Positions 56,440 through 64,000 of a stretch of 64,000 nucleotides of DNA are shown piece after piece (the stretch's first letter is position 1; every line of letters begins with the position of its first letter). The DNA is taken from positions 2,046,001 through 2,110,000 of the forward strand of contig PYIU01000006.1 in NCBI GenBank assembly GCA_003415625.1, written 5' to 3'. Position numbers and translations under genes: made by a program. The DNA comes from Aquanectria penicillioides. Taxonomy: Eukaryota; Ascomycota; Sordariomycetes; Hypocreales; Nectriaceae. Under the pieces are notes generated by a model. It was not told where the DNA came from. It searched no databases and saw only the letters and a list, made by a program, of their open reading frames with translations.

Positions 56440-57718
56440 TTACCTTATCCGCCCACGAATGCGGGCTGGTCCGAGTCCTTTCCTAATCTCGTCCAACTGT
56501 TCAAGGCCAGTCTGGGCCTTGGTCTTCTTGTTTGTTCGCTTGCCTGGCTTAGTATAATTTCCAAGAAAGTCATCAAGGATGTTGTCGAAATCGCTTCGAA
56601 CTGGTCCCTGGACACTCGATGCCGTTGAGATGGCTGAGACAGACTGCATGTCGTCTTCGAAATCTTCGTTATAGGCCTCCTCGATCTTGTCGAATCTGGC
56701 ATCAAGGATCCCCATTTGCTCAGTCCGCACAAGAGATGACGATGTCATGGAGTAGGTGGATGGATTAGTAAGGGCTCCCTTTCTCTTCTTCCGCCGTCCG
56801 CCGTTTGTGGTCATGGTCCAATTTGACTGTGCCTCTGACTGCGAAGGCGCACCCGCAGCCCTGGGAGCCTTTTGCTCCTTTTTGAACTTCTTGAAATCTT
56901 CCATCCAATCTTGTGAAGGACCCTGTTCGGGTTGCTCTTCTGGGGCCCTGACAAGTTGGGGAGCTTCATCCTTGTATTCCTTGATCGGCTTTGCCGTGTC
57001 GTCCGACTCCCAACCCTCATCGTCGTAGTATTGATCCTCAAACTCATACTCGTCAATCTCTTCTCCGTCCTTGGTGAGATTCTTGAAAATGTCATCATCT
57101 TCTTCGACATATGCGTCATCTTCCAAAGCCTCGAGGACTTCTCGCAAACGGGGGTCCATGTCCGGCTGGAAACCTTTAATGGCATCTGGGATGTTTTGCT
57201 GTGCTTCATAGGTGACCCTTGTAAGGTTTTTGGAGGGTAGAATCTCGTCATCCAAAATGTCGCTGGACTTTTGTTCTAGGTCTAGTTTCTTCAAGGCATC
57301 TTCAAGTGACTCCTTCTGCTTCCCCTTGCCCTGGTTCGCTGTGGACTCAATAAAGACAACCTCGCCACCACCAGCGTTGAGGTCTCGCATGTGTTGCATG
57401 TAATCATATTCGGAGTCGTCGTAGTAAATGCCATGGCTAGCAGCCTCGCCTTCGTTTGCGCGAATGTTGTCGGCCTCGTAGCCCAGCTCGGACGCCAAGT
57501 CATCTAGATGCTTCGCCTTGGAAGCACTCCCCTTGTCGATGGGGTTAAGCACCATAGAAGGCGCATCCTCGTCGTGGATGAGCGGATCATTTTGCGGTCG
57601 GTGGACCAGCGTAAAGTGCTGGGCGGTCTTCTTATCACTGAGGGGAGATAGTGTCAGATCGTGCTATAAATGCAGGCGCATTGTTGTAGATCACTTACAT
57701 CCACTTTCCTCGGGGCAT
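56440..57718 (-). CDS. LTV1: Ribosome biogenesis protein LTV1 (40S subunit assembly and export)
   Basis: A 20-nt first exon (57718-57699) and exon 2 (57637-56440) give 405 residues. The splice yields the family N-terminus [33 protein letters not shown]. Further marks are [45 protein letters not shown], strongly acidic segments ([13 protein letters not shown]), [20 protein letters not shown] and a basic C-terminus. LTV1 binds pre-40S particles near Rps3 and Enp1 and is released after Hrr25 phosphorylation, before export and final maturation. The start is fixed because only the tiny exon supplies the conserved PRGKW. It shares its promoter with LSG1. Confidence 0.95.
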
Positions 57719-58132
57719 TTTGGCGAGTGAACGGGGCAGAGAAAACTTGGGGGAGAGGAGGATGTCGGGAGAGGTTTCGCGGGTTAGGCTGCGAATCCCA
57801 CTTCTTGCCGGGCGCAAGAAAATCCAGCGGGGGGCACAAAAAAATCCTTATCATTAATCATACAGTTATCCTAGTTGTGGACACGGTGAGTCGGTTGGTT
57901 ATCATGAGCACGTGGACAGTGTTGATATATCAGCGCACAGTAACCCCGAAAATTTGCCCCTCCATCACAATCATTATTCAGCGGGGCAGGCACTTCATCT
58001 CCATGCCCTCGCAGCCAAGATACAATCACACTCCTTCATCCATCATCATCTATTTCGCAGCTTGGGCGTAGGACCCTCGTAAATCCACAGTTTTATAAAG
58101 AAATCGGGCCCTAAAGGGACACCGCCGCCAAG
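57719..58132. promoter_or_regulatory. Shared divergent promoter LTV1/LSG1
   Basis: 414 bp between the outward-facing ATGs of a 40S and a 60S assembly factor. It contains GAAAATTTG at 57948-57956, similar to the RRPE element of ribosome-biogenesis genes (resemblance by eye). Confidence 0.5.
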
Positions 58133-60177
58133 ATGGTTCTGGCAAAGTCCAAAAAGTCCGTGGGGTTGGGCAATACCCTGATGAATGATCGGTTCGGAAA
58201 GAACAAGGGCACCGACAGAAAGAGAACATCTGCTATCACTAGAACTAACCATGCTACCGGCGAGCAGTATCTCGTCAACGAGAAGGAGGGCGCTGCGTGG
58301 GTTAAGATGCGCTCCGTCACCGAGCAAGGCGCTCTAGATGAGTTCTTGGCTACAGCTGAACTTGCTGGTACTGACTTCACTGCGGAGAAGATGAACAATG
58401 TCAAGATCATCCACACCGACCAGAAGAACCCCTACTTGCTCTCGGCAAATGAGGAAAAGGCTGTCCTCGGCAAGCACAAAATGCACAAAGGTCGTTTGAC
58501 TGTCCCCCGCAGACCCCAGTGGGATGCCTCGACAACCCCGGAGGAGCTGGACAGGAGGGAGCGCGATTCCTTTTTGAACTGGAGGAGAGGACTTGCCGAG
58601 CTTCAGGAGAACAACGACCTTCTTATGACCCCCTTTGAGCGAAATTTGGAAGTTTGGAGACAGCTGTGGCGAGTCATTGAGCGATCCGACCTAATTGTCC
58701 AGATTGTTGACGCCAGAAACCCTCTCATGTTTCGATCGGAAGACTTGGAGTCATATGTCAAAGATGTTGACCCGAAGAAGGAGAACCTACTCCTCATCAA
58801 CAAGGCAGATATGATGACTTCCATGCAGCGGCGAGCCTGGGCTAAGCACCTGCGGGAGGCGGGCATCTCCTACAAGTTCTTCTCAGCGCAGTTGGCTAAG
58901 GAGATGATCGAGGCACGGGATCTGGAAAGCGACTCGGATGAGGAATCCGAAGCGGGCCCATCAACATCAGCAGAACCCGTTGAGGAGCAGGCTGTGGCAG
59001 AAGAAGTGACAGAAGGTGTAAAGTTGGAGGCCGAGGGTGCCCAAAAGAGCACACCCGTTGAAGGGGTGGTTGAGGAGGATACTCAGATCTTGACCGTTGA
59101 GGAACTGGAAGACATTTTCCTACAATATGCTCCAAAGGACGCCGGTAAGATGGGTACCCGATATCATAACTGACGCATCACTGACATCGTGGAACAGACT
59201 CAAGCCACAAGCTCCAAGTAGGATTGGTCGGTTACCCCAACGTCGGTAAATCATCGACCATCAACGCCCTCATCGGCGCCAAGAAGGTGTCTGTCTCTTC
59301 GACGCCCGGAAAGACCAAGCATTTCCAGACCATTCACCTCAGCGAACGTGTAATCCTGTGTGATTGCCCTGGTCTCGTCTTCCCCAACTTCGCCACTACC
59401 AAGGGAGATCTTGTTTGCAATGGCGTCCTGCCCATCGATCAGCTCCGCGAGTTCACGGGCCCTGTTGGCCTCATCACCCAGCGGATCCCCCAGCCTTTCC
59501 TTGAGGCTGCCTATGGCATTCACATCAACACCCGTGCCCTTGAGGAGGGAGGAACTGGTTTGCCTACAGCGAGCGAGCTCCTCAGGGCGTATGCTCGTGC
59601 TCGCGGCTACCAGACCCAAGGTCTCGGTCAGCCTGACGAGTCTCGTGCGGCTCGTTACATCCTCAAGGATTATGTCAATGGTAAGCTTCTTTTCGTCGCT
59701 CCTCCACCCGGCATCGATGACGCCGCTGCGTTCAACCACGAGCTCTACGACGAGCTACACCTTCCCGAGAAGCGCCGTGCCGCTCTCGCCGCTGCTCTTG
59801 ACAACATGTCTCTCGCAGGTACTGAGGCCAACTCTAGCGAGATGGTGATGCTTGACGATGATCTCATCTCCTCTCCCGACATGATTGATCTCCCTGCGGG
59901 TCCCAAAACCCAGAAGCTCGACAAGGGCTTCTTCGGTGCCAGGGCTGTCCAGGGCCACGTCTCCATGCCCTTCAACTACCAATACACGGAGCAGGGCCGC
60001 GCTGCCAAGAACCTCACTGGCCGCAAGGCCCGTACCGTTGTCGCCCTTGAGGCTGGCGTTGATCCCAAGGAGGTAGAGGCCGGCTCTGGCAAGAAGCACT
60101 TCAAGGGCGGCCAAAAGAGTGGGAAGAGCACCAAGGGGAAACGTCGCGCTGGAAGAATGGGCGGCGATGACGATTAA
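58133..60177 (+). CDS. LSG1: Large-subunit GTPase LSG1 (60S cytoplasmic maturation)
   Basis: Exons 58133-59144 and 59198-60177 give 663 residues (yeast Lsg1 640). It is a circularly permuted GTPase: G4 (LLINKADMM, ~220) comes before G1 (GYPNVGKSSTINAL, ~349) and G3 (DCPGLVFPNF, ~393). FERNLEVWRQLWRVIERSDLIVQIVDARNPL is the typical Lsg1/Nog2-class entry, and the acidic insert at ~262-320 plus the Lys-rich C-terminus (GGQKSGKSTKGKRRAGRMGG) point to Lsg1. The enzyme acts in the cytoplasm to release the export adaptor Nmd3 from pre-60S particles. The phase-1 intron lies just before G1. Divergent partner: LTV1. Confidence 0.96.
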
Positions 60178-60796
60178 ATGGATTAAAATGACTGGCACAT
60201 AAATGAATATGTGTTTTGGGCACTTGCATTAAAAAGGGACTGATGAAAAGGACGGATGAAGGGTTATGGAATGGGAATCATTTGTTGGGCTGGTTACCTT
60301 GGGTCGGGTCATGAGTTGTGCATTGGTTGCCTTCCTAACTGTGTTACGAAGCCATGTTTTCGCCTTCATAAGGCAATTACAAATGTCAATTGATACTTTT
60401 TTTTCTTGGTTCGATCCATGTCCAATTCCAACGCCAGAGGATGACCGAGCCATGACATGTGAGAGCGTTCGTGCACAAACAGCAAAGATAAATGAGTATC
60501 AGCATCGTTCATCTGTAAGACAGAAACATTTTGCATTCAACGCACAGCATAGAAAGAGGCGCAAGTTCAACAACAGTAGGAAATTTATTCTGGGTATTTG
60601 ATTGTCACCACTGCCTGCAGTTCGCCTGGCAAATAAAATAACAAAAGGACTGGACCGTTTTTAAAACAAAACAAAACAAAACCAACGCAGATGCTGATGC
60701 CTGGATGCTAATACCGCGCCATCCTAAACTCCGTAATGCTAGGTATCCTTCCGCATATGCCGTGTCTTGGCGCCTCCCCTTTAGAAAATGAATGAA

Positions 60797-60834
<38 letters not shown>

Positions 60835-60868
60835 TGTCGCGTTGTTTGATACCAAGGATTGTCAAGCA
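60178..60868. other. Convergent intergenic region with repeats
   Basis: Between the LSG1 stop and the GAS2-domain gene stop. It includes (AAAAC)4 at 60663-60682 and a (GT)16 tract. A 111-codon open frame (60266-60601) has no recognisable feature. Confidence 0.5.
60801..60832. repeat. (GT)16 microsatellite
   Basis: Uninterrupted GT dinucleotide tract of 32 nt. Confidence 0.97.
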
Positions 60869-63718
60869 TCACCGATTACCACGAGAATCTCGGCGCTCTT
60901 CGTTCTTTCGAAATAGCCGTTTCGTACCACCGACCTTGCCCAACTCGCCGAACTGACCGCCGTTCGATGGAGCTCTGCGTTCACCACTGGCGAGTCTAAC
61001 CTTTTCCTTGACGCTCTCAACCCATGCTTTGTTCTCTTCGCTCATCTCAACCTTCTTTCCTGTAGGACCAGCTAGTCCGAGGAAAGAACTGTCATCTTCG
61101 GCCCAGCTAAGGCGGGAACTTGACCTGGACCTGTGGGACTCCTCTGATGAAGGACCATCATCGGCCTTGGGGACCGCGGGGCCGGGGGTCCTGGGGAAAA
61201 GCTGAGGAGCCTCGCTGCTCAAGGCACCCACACTACGTCGCGTCTTGCGGACAGCGAGAGGCGTCATGGGTGAGAGTTCAAGAGCCGAGGCTGGCCGAGC
61301 AGCCGGGCTGGAACCCATGTTCGATCTGCGGCTGCTTGGCTGCACATGGGGCTGTTCCTTGACTTCAACCTTTGTGTTCACGCCGCCAGCAGACCGGCGT
61401 TTGTGATGGCTGGCGTACTCTTTGAGGTACTCCCCAAGATCTGCCCAGCCTCCGCCTACACGAACCATGACACGTTCGCCCTGCTCTCCAACACATCGGA
61501 TGAAGAGCTTGATAGGAGCCTCACCAGTCGACCTCGAAAGATGATAAACCTTGATTTCCTGTTGGCCTCTAGTTTTTGGTCTCGAATGCTTCGCAGGCGA
61601 AAGAGTAAATGAAGGTGTGCCTGCACGAGAGGAAAGGCTAGAGCCGCTTCTTTTGAAAGGTTCTATGGAAGGCCTCTTCCGAATCTTGGGTAGTTGAAGG
61701 TCTGGTGGGTTGAGGTTAATTGCAGGGAGTTCGTTGGAGAGTTTGATCTTGGCAGGGATGTTGGAGATGATCTCCTTAATCTGGTTTTGCAAATGCTGGT
61801 CTCCAACACTGCCCCGACGATCAAACGAAGCGTTGAATTCAGACAGCGAAATTGAATCATCGAAATCTTCAGTAAACGAATCATCAATGGGGTTCGCCAT
61901 CAAAAAGTCATCGTCATCGCGGGTTGGCGGGAGCAAGGGGCTATCAAACGGCGGCACGGAGGACTCTCTAGAATCGGCTTCCGGGAAAAGAGGCGAGCTC
62001 GGCGGGCTGGCCTGAAGATATTCAGCCTCGCGAATGCGAGTGCGTGGGAGGTCGGGAGACGCGGGGAACTCGGGTAAATCGCTGGAGAGTCCATGAAAAT
62101 GGCTCGAAGCCCTGTGAGTGTCATCAGAATCTTGAGACCCGTGGCTATGATGTCTCACGGCAGGCCGAAGCGGAGGCAAGTCTGGCGACCCTTCCCTAAG
62201 AAAGCTCGGCGTGTTCCCCACGACTTCGGAGTCAATGATGGAACCATGCTCAGGAGTCTGTGGTGTTCCAATAATGGGATTGGGGGACTGTTGAGTTGTT
62301 GGCGTAGGGGGTTGCGTAGATGCAACGTCTCCGGTGCCATTAAATGTATCGGTTTGCAGTTGCTTCGATTCATCGCCATCTTCAGTGATGATAACCGAAG
62401 GGCTCTCTGGCTCCTTGTCTAGCACGGGGTTTTGACGAGGCGGGGCCAGCACCACCGTTTCGGCCTCGGAGACACCAGAAACCTTTCTGGGGTCACCCAG
62501 TCCGTTAGTTGGCGCTTTCGGACAGGGTAGCTTCAATGGAATCGGCCCAACCTCGACATCGCTGCCGAGAGAACTATCTGTGTCGCTAGGAAACTCTTCA
62601 GGGATAATGAGAGAATCGTCTTGCCTGAATGATTCTGAGACTTCTGTAATATCTGCGGTAGACTGCTTAACGGGAGAGGGAGAACGGGGTTGGGGCCTTG
62701 ACTGAATAGACTTGGCCCATTCAGTCTCCCGTATCTTTCTCTCGCATGTTGCAACCCATTCAGCGTAACTCGTCTCAACAGCTTCCATCCGATCTAACCA
62801 TTCGTCGGGTAGAGTGTCGGGCAAACCTTCAAGGCAATCGAGCATGTAGTCGAGACTACGACCCGGTTGAGAAATCTTCTTCTCCAAAACGAGCTTCATA
62901 ACTTCAAAGTCTTTCCTAAGTAATGACGATCCCCGTGGTGAGGGTTGCTGTTCCTCTTCCTGAGTCCTCTTAGGCGGCAGCGAGATAGCAATCCAGCCAG
63001 ATTTCAGGGCGACTTCTGCATCCTCTATAGCCAGAAGCAAGGAGGGGACGCGGCGTAAAACACTGATACGCAGGGTCCAACTCTGTAGCAGCCGAGACAG
63101 TTTCGCCAAATTTGGCAATGCCTTGACCACAATCGCGGTAACAACAGCGGTCAGGTCTTCCATTCGGTTATAGCTGGAACTCGACAGTACTCCGGATCGC
63201 GTAAACTCATTGAAAGGTGTGCCCGGTCTGGATAAGGGCAAAATGTGATTGTTGAGAACATGGGCCTTGATCTCCTCTATATCAAGGTTGTCCAATTCGT
63301 TCTGGATCTGAGCCAGCCTCTTCTCGTAACTAACAACATCCTTGGCGGACAAGGTGCCCATGTAGTCATCGTCCTTCTCGTCGGAATCGGTGACCTGGAG
63401 GGAAAGCCTTCTACGCTTCGCACTGGGCATCTCGAACCCAGCGGGGCCAGGTTGTGACGGCCATGGCCAACTCTGTAGCTCGTCCACCCATTCCCAGATG
63501 GTCTTTGAGGTAATGGCAGTTCGCATAGTGAAGTCGCGTTCGGACATAGAGGCCCCGGTCAGGCATGATCGCAGGGCGCCAGTGGCGGTGGTCAGCGCGT
63601 CAACGGCGGTTCGCGGGGAGAGGTGGGCGAGGATGTCATCGGTAAGGTGGTGTTTGGGGGGCGGTGACAGGGCGGCATGCCGCGCGGGCTTGATGAGATG
63701 TGCAGCTTGGTCGCTCAT
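60869..63718 (-). CDS. GAS2/GAR-domain microtubule-associated protein
   Basis: Single exon, 949 residues from ATG 63718. A GAS2-related (GAR) microtubule-binding domain lies at ~722-772, recognisable by KVYHLSRSTGEAPIKLFIRC and VMVRVGGGWADLGEYL. The N-terminal ~350 residues are helical with Trp-containing, spectrin-like segments (TIWEWVDELQSWPW, SYEKRLAQIQNELDNL, DRMEAVETSYAEWVATCERKI). Residues ~360-700 and ~780-949 are Ser/Pro-rich and disordered, with basic and SRSSSRLS phosphorylation-like patches. In animals GAR domains join microtubules to actin or cortex; fungal members of this size are presumed cytoskeletal linkers. I cannot assign a specific named fungal protein. Confidence 0.85.
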   Translation of the reverse strand: MSDQAAHLIKPARHAALSPPPKHHLTDDILAHLSPRTAVDALTTATGALRSCLTGASMSERDFTMRTAITSKTIWEWVDELQSWPWPSQPGPAGFEMPSAKRRRLSLQVTDSDEKDDDYMGTLSAKDVVSYEKRLAQIQNELDNLDIEEIKAHVLNNHILPLSRPGTPFNEFTRSGVLSSSSYNRMEDLTAVVTAIVVKALPNLAKLSRLLQSWTLRISVLRRVPSLLLAIEDAEVALKSGWIAISLPPKRTQEEEQQPSPRGSSLLRKDFEVMKLVLEKKISQPGRSLDYMLDCLEGLPDTLPDEWLDRMEAVETSYAEWVATCERKIRETEWAKSIQSRPQPRSPSPVKQSTADITEVSESFRQDDSLIIPEEFPSDTDSSLGSDVEVGPIPLKLPCPKAPTNGLGDPRKVSGVSEAETVVLAPPRQNPVLDKEPESPSVIITEDGDESKQLQTDTFNGTGDVASTQPPTPTTQQSPNPIIGTPQTPEHGSIIDSEVVGNTPSFLREGSPDLPPLRPAVRHHSHGSQDSDDTHRASSHFHGLSSDLPEFPASPDLPRTRIREAEYLQASPPSSPLFPEADSRESSVPPFDSPLLPPTRDDDDFLMANPIDDSFTEDFDDSISLSEFNASFDRRGSVGDQHLQNQIKEIISNIPAKIKLSNELPAINLNPPDLQLPKIRKRPSIEPFKRSGSSLSSRAGTPSFTLSPAKHSRPKTRGQQEIKVYHLSRSTGEAPIKLFIRCVGEQGERVMVRVGGGWADLGEYLKEYASHHKRRSAGGVNTKVEVKEQPHVQPSSRRSNMGSSPAARPASALELSPMTPLAVRKTRRSVGALSSEAPQLFPRTPGPAVPKADDGPSSEESHRSRSSSRLSWAEDDSSFLGLAGPTGKKVEMSEENKAWVESVKEKVRLASGERRAPSNGGQFGELGKVGGTKRLFRKNEERRDSRGNR

Positions 63719-64000
63719 GGTTGCGTAGATGCACAGACAGGGATGCGGGAGAGCGTTGTTGATCGCGAAGGCATCGTCCGTTTATGAACCTGGGGACAGG
63801 GCGACAGGGCGGGCGCGAACGATGGTTTTGATGCCCATGTCGAAGAAAAGAGGCGCTGGGGAAAGGGATTGGAGATGTAGCAGCTCTCGTGGAAGACTCT
63901 GGGTTTCTTGTTCGGGCTCGTGGGTTCTTTCAAGGTCGTGACCGCGGATGGTGATTGGGGTTGGGGGAAGCGAAAGCGGGAGAGACAAAAGCGACGACTA
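63719..64000. other. Upstream region of the GAS2-domain gene, to window end
   Basis: 282 bp of likely promoter/leader. The small minus-strand frame 63782-63988 has no recognisable feature. Confidence 0.4.

Overview
This window is nuclear DNA of a filamentous ascomycete (Pezizomycotina, most likely Sordariomycetes and plausibly Hypocreales; the class and order are inference from protein resemblance, not a search). The evidence is short spliceosomal introns (mostly 50-100 nt, GTAAGT/GTATGT donors, CTAAC/CTGAC-like branch points), fungal-only families (Zn2Cys6 regulator, fungal ankyrin/NLR-type proteins, LPXTG-type Cys-rich receptors), CT-rich promoters, and core eukaryotic genes of fungal size.

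Layout. 1-6.2 kb is gene-poor and holds one intron-containing tRNA-Leu(UAA). 6.2-9.1 kb: an NTA1-type N-terminal amidase with a very long disordered tail. 11.6-13.2 kb: a Cys-rich single-pass membrane protein whose paralogue lies at 49.5-51.0 kb. 14.7-15.7 kb: NMN adenylyltransferase. 16.8-18.2 kb: a triose-phosphate/nucleotide-sugar transporter-like protein. 19.1-19.8 kb: a decayed GT64-like gene. 19.9-24.6 kb: a divergent pair of a Zn2Cys6 regulator and a 14-TM-type MFS exporter. 25.5-26.4 kb: an F-box/ankyrin protein. 28.5-30.3 kb: an UNC93-like membrane protein. 31.1-31.7 kb: a frameshifted PRISE-type reductase pseudogene. 32.4-34.0 kb: CBF5. 36.7-37.7 kb: a secreted GH43 enzyme. 40.2-47.8 kb: an island of NLR-like or incompatibility-like genes (a fungal N-domain/ankyrin gene with two frameshifts, a tail-anchored-type protein, and a protein joining a chymotrypsin-like domain to seven ankyrin repeats). 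51.6-63.7 kb: housekeeping genes SAC3, LTV1, LSG1 and a GAS2-domain microtubule protein.

How the genes relate. CBF5 (rRNA pseudouridylation), LTV1 (40S assembly/export), LSG1 (60S maturation) and SAC3 (mRNA export) form a ribosome/nuclear-export theme; LTV1 and LSG1 share one 414-bp divergent promoter. The regulator/MFS pair looks like a small self-contained efflux module. The most unusual gene is the protease-like/ankyrin fusion at 45.4-47.8 kb, with a visible His/Asp/Cys triad. Exon boundaries were worked out by eye from reading frame, splice consensus and family resemblance; no transcript or database search was available.
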